Source: Mucilaginibacter sp. cycad4
GTDB lineage: Bacteria > Bacteroidota > Bacteroidia > Sphingobacteriales > Sphingobacteriaceae
Length of the DNA stretch: 64,000 nucleotides
Assembly: GCF_034263275.1 (NCBI RefSeq)
Contig: NZ_CP139559.1
Span: 1,488,001 to 1,552,000 of the forward strand
Reading direction: 5' to 3'
Notes under the pieces: model-generated
Told to the model about the DNA's origin: nothing
Seen by the model: only the letters and a program-made list of their open reading frames with translations
The model's database searches: none
Shown: piece by piece, positions 9,349 through 17,245 of the stretch
Position numbering within the stretch: position 1 is the first letter of the stretch
Layout: each line of letters opens with the position of its first letter
Translations under genes and position numbers: made by a program

Positions 9349-9995
9349 AGGGCTATAAGCAGATTGTTGGCTACTTCGCGGCTAATGTGCACTTCTTTAT
9401 TGCCGGTTTGCACCACTACCGAATGGTCATATTCAATAATATCAGTGATCATTATTTTGCAGCCGATGGTAAGTTGTTTTTTATCGAGGTATTGTAAAAA
9501 GGATGAACTATGGTCGCGGACGCCTGAAATTATACCGATTTGGTTAACTGTTACGGCCGAGACTGGTTTTAACTCATGTGTGTTAAAGCGGCCGTTGCAA
9601 TCAGGTATCGGGTCGCCGTGCGGGTCATGCTTGGGATAGCCCATAAACTTATCGAGACGGTCAATCAGCTCTTCGGATGAGATATGTTCCATCTCTTCGG
9701 CAAGGTCATGTACCTGGTCCCATTTAAAATTAAGTTTTTCAACTAAAAAGTATTCCCATAGCCGGTGTTTACGGATAATACCTATTGCTATTTTCTCGCC
9801 GGAGGGGGTGAGGCTCACGCCCTGGTAAGGGGTATAATTGATGAGCGCTTTATCAGCAAGTTTTTTTAGCATATCGGTAACCGAAGATGCTTTGGTATTT
9901 AGCGAGGATGCAATTTGATTTGTACTTGCATTTCCATCATTTACAGCAAGATGATAGATGGCTTTTAAGTAGTTTTCCTCGGCTAAAGTATTCAT
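9345..9995 (-). CDS. DtxR/MntR family metal-dependent repressor
   Basis: A 216-residue DtxR-family regulator. It has a winged helix (1-65: ENYLKAIYHLAVNDGNASTN, then SLNTKASSVTDMLKKL), a dimerisation domain with metal-ligand candidates (EEMEHISSEELIDRLDKFMG), and a C-terminal FeoA/SH3-like domain (about 145-216). It should sense Mn2+ or Fe2+ and repress its own operon, which includes the Nramp importer. The start at 9995 begins the conserved NTLAEENYLKAIY. A DtxR-type palindrome lies 21 bp upstream of the start codon. The metal specificity is not decidable from sequence alone; Mn2+ is likeliest given the neighbour. Confidence 0.92.
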   Translation of the reverse strand: MNTLAEENYLKAIYHLAVNDGNASTNQIASSLNTKASSVTDMLKKLADKALINYTPYQGVSLTPSGEKIAIGIIRKHRLWEYFLVEKLNFKWDQVHDLAEEMEHISSEELIDRLDKFMGYPKHDPHGDPIPDCNGRFNTHELKPVSAVTVNQIGIISGVRDHSSSFLQYLDKKQLTIGCKIMITDIIEYDHSVVVQTGNKEVHISREVANNLLIAL

Positions 9996-10000
9996 TTAAA

Positions 10001-10032
10001 CAAATCTAATAAAAAATTTAGACTAATCTAAA
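10001..10032 (-). promoter_or_regulatory. Promoter and DtxR-type operator of the mntR-Nramp operon
   Basis: On the minus strand TAGATTTG (10008-10001) fits the -7 consensus. The palindrome TTTAGACTAATCTAAA (10017-10032) sits immediately upstream, in the -33/-7 spacer. It resembles DtxR/IdeR/MntR boxes (TTAGGnTAnnCTAA-like). Occupation would block the polymerase, giving autoregulation. Only 5 bp separate the -7 element from the ATG. Confidence 0.65.
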
Positions 10033-10087
10033 AAAATAAACGTTAGGAAATATGTTTTCGTTGAAGTACTTTAAAGAAAAATTAAAT

Positions 10088-10116
10088 TTTGCGAAGCGAG
10101 GAAAATACTATATTTG
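10088..10116 (+). promoter_or_regulatory. Promoter of the Lrp-family gene
   Basis: TTTG at 10088-10091, a 17-bp spacer, then TATATTTG at 10109-10116: both Bacteroidetes promoter boxes are present at normal spacing. The ATG lies 9 bp further on. Confidence 0.65.
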
Positions 10117-10125
10117 CATACAACT

Positions 10126-10596
10126 ATGGCCGCCGAATTAGATAAAATAGACCTACAAATACTCAAGATTTTACAGGAAAACGGAAGGATAACCAACCTC
10201 CAGTTGTCTAACGAGATAGGGCTTTCGCCAGCACCTACCCTTGAGCGAGTGCGTAAACTTGAGAACGCAGAATACATTAAAAGCTATCATGCCCTGGTAG
10301 ATGAAGAGAAGTTAGGATTAGGAATCAAAACCTTTATCCAGATCTCCCTTGATTTTCATCAGAAAAATACCATTCAAACTTTTTTGGATGAGATCAAGAA
10401 CATTAAGGAAGTTACCGAATGTCATCACGTAACCGGCCAGTGCGATTTTTTGCTGAAGGTATACGTACGCGACATTAAATCATATGAACAACTGATCATG
10501 GAAAAGATCAGCCGCATTACCGTGGTAAAAACATTCCAAACCATGATGATCATGTCTACCAGTAAAAAGGAGCCTATAGTACCGCTGGAGTATTAG
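10126..10596 (+). CDS. Lrp/AsnC family transcriptional regulator
   Basis: 156 residues. The N-terminal HTH (LDKIDLQILKILQENGRITN, then EIGLSPAPTLERVRKLE) is followed by the RAM/AsnC ligand-binding domain (about 70-150, with VTGQCDFLLKVYVRD). Members form octamers or larger rings and respond to amino acids, controlling amino-acid metabolism or transport. The reading frame extends to TTG 10114, but that codon is inside the -7 box, so ATG 10126 is used. No obvious target operon is adjacent; ung is convergent. The effector is unknown. Confidence 0.92.
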   Translation: MAAELDKIDLQILKILQENGRITNLQLSNEIGLSPAPTLERVRKLENAEYIKSYHALVDEEKLGLGIKTFIQISLDFHQKNTIQTFLDEIKNIKEVTECHHVTGQCDFLLKVYVRDIKSYEQLIMEKISRITVVKTFQTMMIMSTSKKEPIVPLEY

Positions 10597-10605
10597 ATAA
10601 GAGTA

Positions 10606-10858
10606 AAGACTATAAGAGACAAGAGTCAGGAAGGAATTCAAGACTATAAGAATCAAGAGTCAGGAAGGGATTCAAGACTATAAGAATCAAGAGTCAAGAA
10701 GAAGGGTTAGATATCTTTCATTTCTTGACTCTTTTTATTTTCAGGCTTTTTAAATCTTGTGTCTTGACTCTTGGCGTCTTGATGCTTCCCCTGTTTCTTG
10801 ACTCCTGGCGTCTTGATTCTTTCCTCTGGTTCTTGACTCTTGGCGTCTTGTCTCTCGC
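10606..10858. repeat. 34-bp tandem repeats with inverted copies between the Lrp gene and ung
   Basis: The left half has three direct units with a period of exactly 34 bp, starting at 10606, 10640 and 10674 (each AAGACTATAAGA... then CAAGAGTCA). The right half has inverted units containing CTTGACTC at 10724, 10763, 10797 and 10832, also about 34 bp apart. The halves can fold against each other, and the segment separates two convergent genes, so it may also terminate transcription. There are no unique spacers, so it is not a CRISPR. Confidence 0.8.
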
Positions 10859-11536
10859 TCAATGTATTTGCCAGTCAATCTCTTTTTTACCTTCTTTTTT
10901 CAAGATCTCGTTAGTTTTTGAAAAAGGCTTGCTCCCGAAAAAGCCCCGATCAGCCGAGAAAGGTGAGGGGTGTGGAGAGCGAATAATAAAATGTTTCTTT
11001 TCATCAATCAAAACTGCTTTTGATTGGGCAAAGGCGCCCCATAATATAAATACAATGCCTTCTTTTTTATCGGAAATGGTTTTGATCACCTCATCTGTAA
11101 ATTCTTCCCAGCCTCTTTTTTGGTGTGAGCCGGCATCGCCCGCCCTTACGGTTAAAGTGGCGTTCAGTAACAAAACACCCTGTTTGGCCCATTCTTCGAG
11201 GTTGCCATGTGAAGGAAGGGTGAAACCCGGAATGTCGTTTTGAAGCTCTTTGTAGATATTAATGAGTGAGCGGGGAATGGCAATACCTTTTTGCACCGAA
11301 AATGAAAGGCCGTGGGCCTGATGAGCACCATGATAAGGGTCCTGCCCTAATATCACTACTTTTACATCATCAAAAGGTGTAGTATTGAAAGCGTTGAAGA
11401 TCTCGCCGTTTTTAGGGTAAACAACTTGCCCTGATTGCTGCTCTTCCTTTAAAAATTGTTTAAGTTTTACCATGTAAGGTTTATCAAATTCCTGCTGTAA
11501 AACCTTGAGCCATGATGGTGGTAATGCAATCGCCAT
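10859..11536 (-). CDS. ung: Uracil-DNA glycosylase (family 1)
   Basis: 225 residues, standard Ung length. The catalytic water-activating motif GQDPYHG lies at 64-70 (D66). The second active-site loop is HPSPFSADRGF from H189, where the more common form is HPSPLS. The enzyme removes uracil from DNA to begin base-excision repair. It is preceded by a 71-bp gap shared with a divergent membrane-protein gene and followed by the 34-bp repeat block. Confidence 0.97.
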   Translation of the reverse strand: MAIALPPSWLKVLQQEFDKPYMVKLKQFLKEEQQSGQVVYPKNGEIFNAFNTTPFDDVKVVILGQDPYHGAHQAHGLSFSVQKGIAIPRSLINIYKELQNDIPGFTLPSHGNLEEWAKQGVLLLNATLTVRAGDAGSHQKRGWEEFTDEVIKTISDKKEGIVFILWGAFAQSKAVLIDEKKHFIIRSPHPSPFSADRGFFGSKPFSKTNEILKKEGKKEIDWQIH

Positions 11537-11607
11537 AAATATTTATATAGAAGTTGGTTTAGCGTACAAATAAACAGATATTTGCGCTAATATTAGTATC
11601 ACAAATT

Positions 11608-12156
11608 ATGTCAAATATTGTTCGGTTAGTTATTGCTTGTGTAGTGATGGGTGCGGCGGTTGCCCTTTGTGCATTCGGTTTTTGGGGATGGGGGATTTTT
11701 GTTTTGTTAATGGGCGGTATTATACTGCTTAGCTTCTTCTTTAACGAGAATATGATCATTGCCCAGTATTTTTTGCGTAAGGAAAATTCTGAAAAGTCAG
11801 AAGTGTGGTTATTGAAAATTACCGATTACGAAAAACAACTGCACAAAAACCAGCACGGTTACTACAACTTGCTGATCGGTTTGATCGAGTCACGCAAGGC
11901 GCCAATGAAATCAGAAAAATACTTCAAAAAGGCCCTGTCGTTGGGGATGAAAATGTCGCACAATATAGCTTTGGCAAAGTTGAGCCTGGCCGGTATTTCA
12001 ATGGCGAAGCGCAACAAGCGCGAGGCGCAAATGTATTTGTCGGAAGCTTCGAAGGATGATAAGAACAAACTGCTTACCGAACAAATTAAAATGATGAAAG
12101 GTCAATTAGCCCAGATGGATAAGCAAGTAGTAAGGGGAGGGTATCGCCAATTCTAA
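11608..12156 (+). CDS. Small membrane protein with TPR-like cytosolic domain
   Basis: 182 residues, not recognised as a named family. Two hydrophobic helices (about 5-25 and 28-46) form an N-terminal membrane hairpin. The rest is a soluble, basic, helical segment with TPR-like pattern (HGYYNLLIGLIESRK, then SEKYFKKALSLG, then IALAKLSLAGISMAKRNKREA). It is translated with normal codon use and followed directly by a strong terminator, which supports a real gene. A scaffold role at the membrane is possible but unproven. Confidence 0.8.
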   Translation: MSNIVRLVIACVVMGAAVALCAFGFWGWGIFVLLMGGIILLSFFFNENMIIAQYFLRKENSEKSEVWLLKITDYEKQLHKNQHGYYNLLIGLIESRKAPMKSEKYFKKALSLGMKMSHNIALAKLSLAGISMAKRNKREAQMYLSEASKDDKNKLLTEQIKMMKGQLAQMDKQVVRGGYRQF

Positions 12157-12180
12157 AACAGGATAAAAGAAAAGGGATAA

Positions 12181-12219
12181 AAAATAAAAGGGACGCGAAA
12201 ATCGCGTCCCTTTTATTTT
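12181..12219. terminator. Bidirectional terminator
   Basis: A perfect 18-bp stem (12181-12198 with 12202-12219) and a 3-nt loop, with A and T runs outside GGGACGCGA. It serves the 11608 gene on plus; on minus it overlaps the stop codon of the 12213 gene. Confidence 0.9.
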
Positions 12220-12431
12220 TCTTCAATGGCGCTGAAATAATCAGGCGTAGCTGAATGGTTTTGATAAGGCTGAACGTAGCTGTCTGTGTATGATGAATAT
12301 TCAGATTCTTCAGACGGGTTGGCCACTTCAACAAGCTTCAATAAACTCCTGATGAACGACAGGTTGAAATTGCTCCTGTTAAGTTTGATCAGGTATTCGT
12401 TTTCGGTGATCTCCAATATTGAGTTGGTCAT
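12213..12431 (-). CDS. Small conserved-type hypothetical protein
   Basis: 72 residues, no recognised domain. The N-terminal half (EITENEYLIKLNRSNFNLSF then IRSLLKLVE) looks like a beta-strand followed by an amphipathic helix, a layout seen in small Bacteroidetes proteins of unknown role. The C-terminal half is rich in Ser, Tyr and acidic residues and probably disordered. The stop codon falls inside the right arm of the neighbouring terminator. Reality is supported by its defined terminator and its isolation from other genes on that strand; function unknown. Confidence 0.6.
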   Translation of the reverse strand: MTNSILEITENEYLIKLNRSNFNLSFIRSLLKLVEVANPSEESEYSSYTDSYVQPYQNHSATPDYFSAIEEK

Positions 12432-12541
12432 GATATTTGTAATATATGTTTATTACAATAGTAGCTAACTCTTTTTAAATGAAAGTATTATTTTTTTTAA
12501 GCTTTTGTTAAGAAATTATAACGGGTTTTGGTTTGTTGGCG

Positions 12542-13066
12542 TTATCTAAAAAGCAGCGAAGGTAAGCCAACGCCGATACCAATGCCATAGAAAAAATCTG
12601 CCCAGAAGAAACGTAGCAGGTTAAATAAATAGATCAGTCCGATAATAGGAAAAGATATGATGGCTAATACGTTTTTTTTCCTGGCTTTCACTTTTGCCTG
12701 GTCAAATAAATTTTTGGCATCCTGGTTTGATGGTATTGCATGCATTCCTATCGATACGCCAAGCCACATTAAAAAGTACGATAATGGGTGATCGACATTG
12801 AAATAACTAATGGGGATATAAGCCGGGATACAAATAAGCAGGCATAATAAGGTATTTACAAAAAACGGGCCCATGCTTATCAAAAATGTTGTATAAAAAT
12901 TGTTTGTATTTTCATGGATCACATAACCTACAGGGTTGGCAAATCTGAAATAACAAACATCAAAAACGGCCACTTTGCGTAACCTGCAAAAAAACAGGTG
13001 TGCAAACTCATGTACAATAATGCCGGGAAAGGTAGCAATAGAGATAAGAATACCAGGAATGAACAT
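12542..13066 (-). CDS. Putative M50-like membrane metalloprotease
   Basis: 174 residues, nearly all hydrophobic, with about four membrane helices. HEFAH (H19, E20, H23) is a HExxH zinc site inside the first helix. NPVGYVIHE (44-52) resembles the conserved core of the DUF3267/M50-like group. D116 in SNQDAKN could be the third ligand. Site-2-type proteases of this kind cut substrates within the membrane, but the substrate is unknown and activity is inferred. The zinc-ribbon/TPR gene ends 2 bp upstream, so the two form one transcript. Confidence 0.8.
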   Translation of the reverse strand: MFIPGILISIATFPGIIVHEFAHLFFCRLRKVAVFDVCYFRFANPVGYVIHENTNNFYTTFLISMGPFFVNTLLCLLICIPAYIPISYFNVDHPLSYFLMWLGVSIGMHAIPSNQDAKNLFDQAKVKARKKNVLAIISFPIIGLIYLFNLLRFFWADFFYGIGIGVGLPSLLFR

Positions 13067-13068
13067 AT

Positions 13069-14004
13069 TTATTTGTTTAAAGCAGAAGTGTAACCATTAG
13101 GAAATTTTTTCAGAAACTCATCACGGCTGATGATTTGTTTGCTATCAATCCTGTATAGGATCCGGCCGGTATAATCTTTTGATATAGCGCTGGTATCATC
13201 CATTTTTCTGGCCTTGTGAAGGTATTGTAGCGAAAGCTGTTTTAGCGAATCCTGTCCGTTTTGTGCATATAAACAGGCGTAAGCCGAAGCTACTCCTGCC
13301 CATGATTGGGCTACTGTAGAATCAAGCTCTAAAACGGCTCTTGATGTTTTTAAAAACATCGGGTAATCTTTTTTGTCATAAGCAACGCCAATTTCGGAGT
13401 TGAGTATCCATTGGTTAATGTGAAAGTCAGCGCCCAGGTCTGTACATTTGTTAAATTCGGCTAAAGCAAAAGCTGATTTATCTTTTGACAAAAATTCAAT
13501 ACCACGGAAATAGGCGGCCATTTGTACAAGATCACGGGTTTCGGGTACCTCTTCGGCCGCTTTGGTCATCAATTGCGCCGCATTTGAAACATCTGATTTT
13601 GAAAAAGCCTCATTGGCTTTATTTAAATTGTTGTACGCCGCATAAAAGCGCCAGTTCCAGAATATGGAAAATACAACCAGCAATATTACACCGCCAAAAA
13701 ATAGCTTAACCCACTGCGGGAAGATCTTTTTTTTGAGATCAACGCTGCAGTTGTCGCAAATAGGGTAAACCGAAAGTTTGTTAAGTGGTGTACCATAATC
13801 CGTTTTGCAGAATGCGCATACAGTATCAGGATTTGCTATTTCTTCAGGAGTTTTGGCATCTTGAGCCGGCACACTATTTTCATTGGTTTCCGGAAGTTCT
13901 CCTTCGCCCGAAAAATATCCGGTAAAATTAGAGGTTGGCCGCATTATGGCCTTTTGGGGAAAATGTCCTCTTTTAAAACTGAGAACGCGCAGGTTTAATT
14001 TCAT
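13069..14004 (-). CDS. Zinc-ribbon, single-TM, TPR protein
   Basis: 311 residues. Residues 61-90 form a zinc ribbon with two CxxC pairs (C63/C66 and C83/C86). A membrane helix spans about 100-117, and residues 120-300 are TPR-like helices (AAYNNLNKANEAFSKSDVSN and following). Topology would place the ribbon on the cytosolic side and the TPRs outside. The start may instead be Met21 (MRPTSNFTGY), since the first 20 residues are basic and unconserved in appearance. It is paired with the HExxH membrane protein 2 bp downstream, suggesting a scaffold or substrate-recruiting partner (inference). Confidence 0.8.
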   Translation of the reverse strand: MKLNLRVLSFKRGHFPQKAIMRPTSNFTGYFSGEGELPETNENSVPAQDAKTPEEIANPDTVCAFCKTDYGTPLNKLSVYPICDNCSVDLKKKIFPQWVKLFFGGVILLVVFSIFWNWRFYAAYNNLNKANEAFSKSDVSNAAQLMTKAAEEVPETRDLVQMAAYFRGIEFLSKDKSAFALAEFNKCTDLGADFHINQWILNSEIGVAYDKKDYPMFLKTSRAVLELDSTVAQSWAGVASAYACLYAQNGQDSLKQLSLQYLHKARKMDDTSAISKDYTGRILYRIDSKQIISRDEFLKKFPNGYTSALNK

Positions 14005-14026
14005 TAAAATGTGATATGATCAAGGT

Positions 14027-14062
14027 GGATTTACCCAATGATTTTTATCACTGGGTAAATCC
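14027..14062 (-). terminator. Hairpin after lysS
   Basis: A 16-bp stem (14027-14042 with 14047-14062, one mismatch) around 4 T residues. It lies between the lysS stop and the next gene start. It lacks a long terminal T run on the minus strand, so termination is likely but not certain. Confidence 0.55.
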
Positions 14063-14109
14063 TATCTCAAATATATCACAAAATGCAGAATTAAAAAAGG
14101 AAGTTACCA

Positions 14110-15843
14110 TTATAGTATATCATTTGCAAACCATGCCATTACTACTTCTTTAGTTGGCATGGTAATATCCAGTTTTAATTTTTTACGCATCCCGCCAAGG
14201 TCATTGAAAACCTTGTTAGGGTTGCCTGCTTTTAGTTCTTCAACGGTGTTAAAGCCCATTTTATTGAGCACAGGTACCCATTCGGCAGGTACGCCAATAT
14301 TTACAAAATCATCTGCACTGGCAACTTTAGCTTTTTTCTCAGGGCGCATTTGCGGGAAGAATAACACTTCCTGGATGGTGCTTTGATTGGTCATCAGCAT
14401 CACCAGCCTGTCAATACCTATGCCTAAGCCTGATGTTGGCGGCATACCGTATTCAAGCGCGCGTAAAAAGTCGTCGTCCATTGCCATGGCCTCATCATCA
14501 CCGCGACCGGCCAGGATAAGTTGTTCTTCCAGGCGCTCACGCTGGTCGATAGGATCATTTAGCTCTGAGTAAGCATTTGCTATCTCTTTACCATTCACAA
14601 ATAATTCGAAACGCTCAACCAAGCCCTCTTTGGTACGGTGTTTTTTGGCAAGCGGTGTCATTTCAATAGGGTAGTCGGTAATATAAGTAGGCTGGATCAG
14701 GTGATGCTCAACTTTGGCGCTGAAGATCTCATCGATCAGTTTGCCTTTGCCCATGCTTGGGTTTATCTCTATTTTCAGTTCGTTACAAACTTCGCGCAAG
14801 CCTGCTTCATCCATGGCTGATACATCGATGCCGGTGTATTTCAGGATCGAATCATACATCGATAGTTTTTCGTACGGGCCTGCAAAGTTGATCTCATTAC
14901 TGCCAACCTGCACAACCGGGATTCCGTGAACCGCTTTGGCAACAGTTTCCAGGCATTCCTCAACCATGGCCATCATCCATATATAGTCTTTATAGGCTAC
15001 ATAGATTTCCATAGCGGTAAACTCAGGGTTGTGGGTGCGGTCCATGCCCTCATTGCGGAACATTTTACCAAACTCATAAACACCGTCAAAACCGGCTACG
15101 ATAAGCCTTTTTAAGTAAAGCTCGTTGGCAATACGTAAAAACAAGGGCATATCCAGCGTGTTATGGTGCGTGGCAAACGGACGGGCCGCTGCACCACCAT
15201 GCACCGGCTGCAGGATAGGGGTTTCAACCTCCATCCATCCCTGGGTATTAAAGTAACTGCGCATAGCGCTGATCACTTTTGAACGGTTGATGAAAATCTG
15301 TTTATAATCAGGATTAACGGTTAAGTCAACATAGCGCTGGCGATAACGTAATTCGGGATCGGTGAAACCATCGTGGATGGTTCCGTCTTCTTCGCGTTTA
15401 ACAACCGGTAGCGGTTTCAATGATTTTGAAAGTACTACCAGCTCGCGTACGTGAACTGAGATCTCGCCTGTTTGGGTTAGGAACACATAGCCCTTTACGC
15501 CAACGTAGTCGCCAATGTCCAGTAATTTTTTAAATACGGTATTATATAAGGTCTTATCCTCATCAGGGCAAATATCATCGCGTTTCAGGTAGATCTGCAC
15601 TCGCCCGGTTGAATCCTGTAATTCGGCAAATGATGCACTTCCCATAATGCGGCGGGTCATGATGCGGCCGGCAATTACAACGTCCTGGTAGGCCTCGGGT
15701 TTATCCTTAAAATTATCGGCTATATCCTGTGCCCAGGCGTTAACATTAAAGGCTTCGGCAGGGTAAGGGTCAATACCCAGTGCACGTAGCTCTTGTAAAG
15801 ATTTGCGGCGAATGATCTCCTGTTCGGATAATGCAATACTCAT
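14110..15843 (-). CDS. lysS: Lysyl-tRNA synthetase, class II
   Basis: 577 residues. The N-terminal OB fold binds the anticodon (about 55-150). The class II catalytic core has motif 2 ([15 protein letters not shown]) and motif 3 ([13 protein letters not shown]). It charges tRNA-Lys in the cytoplasm. Typical bacterial LysRS is about 500 residues; here residues 505-577 are an extra C-terminal domain ([16 protein letters not shown] and following) that looks like a small helical module, as recalled for Bacteroidetes LysRS. A -7 element lies 28 bp upstream. Confidence 0.97.
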   Translation of the reverse strand: MSIALSEQEIIRRKSLQELRALGIDPYPAEAFNVNAWAQDIADNFKDKPEAYQDVVIAGRIMTRRIMGSASFAELQDSTGRVQIYLKRDDICPDEDKTLYNTVFKKLLDIGDYVGVKGYVFLTQTGEISVHVRELVVLSKSLKPLPVVKREEDGTIHDGFTDPELRYRQRYVDLTVNPDYKQIFINRSKVISAMRSYFNTQGWMEVETPILQPVHGGAAARPFATHHNTLDMPLFLRIANELYLKRLIVAGFDGVYEFGKMFRNEGMDRTHNPEFTAMEIYVAYKDYIWMMAMVEECLETVAKAVHGIPVVQVGSNEINFAGPYEKLSMYDSILKYTGIDVSAMDEAGLREVCNELKIEINPSMGKGKLIDEIFSAKVEHHLIQPTYITDYPIEMTPLAKKHRTKEGLVERFELFVNGKEIANAYSELNDPIDQRERLEEQLILAGRGDDEAMAMDDDFLRALEYGMPPTSGLGIGIDRLVMLMTNQSTIQEVLFFPQMRPEKKAKVASADDFVNIGVPAEWVPVLNKMGFNTVEELKAGNPNKVFNDLGGMRKKLKLDITMPTKEVVMAWFANDIL

Positions 15844-15870
15844 GTGATGTACGGTATTTTAATAAAGGTG

Positions 15871-15878
15871 CAAAAATA
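15871..15878 (-). promoter_or_regulatory. -7 promoter element of lysS
   Basis: Minus-strand TATTTTTG fits TAnnTTTG, 27 bp before the lysS ATG. No matching -33 box was identified. Confidence 0.45.
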
Positions 15879-16046
15879 GCGTTTTTAATGAGTTCTTTTT
15901 AAATAGATTTTGAATAGTGATAAATGAAGGTTGATCCAATTTTTCAACCATAAAATCCACCACTTGTATCAAATATTTTACCCCTTTAAAATAATCACTA
16001 TCAAAAACATATTACTTTAGCAAAACCATTGTAACACTCCGTAACC

Positions 16047-16940
16047 ATGAAAAAACTACCTGCTCTCATTTTATTGGTATCTGCACTCTCTATTAAAGTG
16101 TTCGCCCAAACCGATGCCGGTTTATATGACCCTAATACCAAACCCCAACTAATCGCCAAACAATTTTCATTTACCGAGGGGCCGGCTGTCGACAAAAAAG
16201 GCAATGTGTTTTTTACCGACCAGCCCAACAACAAGATCTGGAAATATGATACCGATGGCAAGCTCTCTGTTTTCCTGGATAGTGCAGGCCGCTCAAACGG
16301 GATGTATTTTGATAAAAAAGGCAACCTGATTAGTTGTGCCGATGCTGATGATCAGCTTTGGTCTATCAGCCCGAAAGGCAAGGTTACAGTTTTACTGAAG
16401 GATTACCAGGGGCATAAATTTAACGGCCCTAATGATGTTTGGGTGCGCCCTGATGGGGGGATCTATATCACCGACCCTTATTACCAACGAGACTACTGGA
16501 CCCGCAAGCAGCCTGACCTCGATGGACAAAAATTATACTTCCTGGCTAAAGGCAAGGCACCTGCTGTTATGGTTGATGATAAATTTGTACGCCCCAATGG
16601 CATAATCGGCACTCCCGACGGCAAAACGTTGTACGTAGCCGATATCGGGGATAATAAAACCTATCGCTATGACATCAATAAAGATGGTACATTATCTAAC
16701 CGTAGTCTGTTCATAGCTATGGGATGTGATGGCATGACGATAGATGAGCATGGCAATATTTATATGTGTGGAAAAGGCGTAACCATAGTTAATCCCCAGG
16801 GCGAAAAGATAGGCCATATAGATATTGATGAACCATGGACGGCCAATATCTGTTTTGGCGGTAAGAATAAGGATATCCTATTTATGACAGCCTCCAAAGC
16901 GGTTTACGTTTTAAAGATGAACGTAAAGGGAGTGAATTGA
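16047..16940 (+). CDS. Secreted SMP-30/gluconolactonase-like protein
   Basis: 297 residues with a signal peptide ending at about residue 21 (ALSIKVFAQ). The rest is a six-bladed SMP-30/LRE beta-propeller with the usual metal-site residues in context: FTEGPAVD (Glu), KFNGPNDVW (Asn), VRPNGIIGTPDG (Asn) and CDGMTIDEHGN (Asp). Family members hydrolyse sugar lactones such as gluconolactone in a Ca2+- or Zn2+-dependent way; here it would act in the periplasm. No sugar-pathway neighbours are present, so the substrate is unknown. Confidence 0.9.
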   Translation: MKKLPALILLVSALSIKVFAQTDAGLYDPNTKPQLIAKQFSFTEGPAVDKKGNVFFTDQPNNKIWKYDTDGKLSVFLDSAGRSNGMYFDKKGNLISCADADDQLWSISPKGKVTVLLKDYQGHKFNGPNDVWVRPDGGIYITDPYYQRDYWTRKQPDLDGQKLYFLAKGKAPAVMVDDKFVRPNGIIGTPDGKTLYVADIGDNKTYRYDINKDGTLSNRSLFIAMGCDGMTIDEHGNIYMCGKGVTIVNPQGEKIGHIDIDEPWTANICFGGKNKDILFMTASKAVYVLKMNVKGVN

Positions 16941-16989
16941 TCCTGTTTCCCGATGGCATCAGGCTTAGCAAAATAAACGCAAAATAGCA

Positions 16990-17176
16990 GGTGTTCAATT
17001 TTTAAAAGTGTGAACACTTGTTGTTTTTGTCTGAATTTTACTACTTGATAATCAATTGTTTACAAATATTCAAAAATGCCCAATAGACTAATTTGAACAT
17101 TTTTATGTTGATAATCAATGAGTTGTGATATTTGGGTTTCAAAAGTTGAACACCTGTTTTTCAAAAATTGAACACC
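16990..17176. mobile_element. 187-bp MITE-like element with 14-bp terminal inverted repeats
   Basis: The ends GGTGTTCAATTTTT (16990-17003) and AAAAATTGAACACC (17163-17176) are perfect inverted repeats. Further copies of the TTGAACA core occur inside (near 17094 and 17145), and TTGATAATCAAT occurs twice (about 17043 and 17109). No ORF lies inside. Repeated internal end-motifs recall IS21-family termini; this is inference. The element fills most of the 305-bp gap between 16941 and 17245. Confidence 0.6.
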
Positions 17177-17191
17177 CCAAAAAACGCCAAC

Positions 17192-17228
17192 AAAAAAGCC
17201 GAAGGTATGCAGTACCTCCGGCTTTTTT
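17192..17228. terminator. Terminator downstream of the endonuclease gene
   Basis: GCCGAAGGTA pairs with TACCTCCGGC (one mismatch), flanked by A and T runs on both sides. It serves the minus-strand endonuclease gene, which ends at 17246. Confidence 0.75.
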
Positions 17229-17245
17229 TTTCAGATTATTAGCTT

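Noticed and set aside
10606..10858. The 34-bp repeats as a possible CRISPR array
   Set aside because: Units abut without variable spacers, the right half is inverted, and no cas genes are near.
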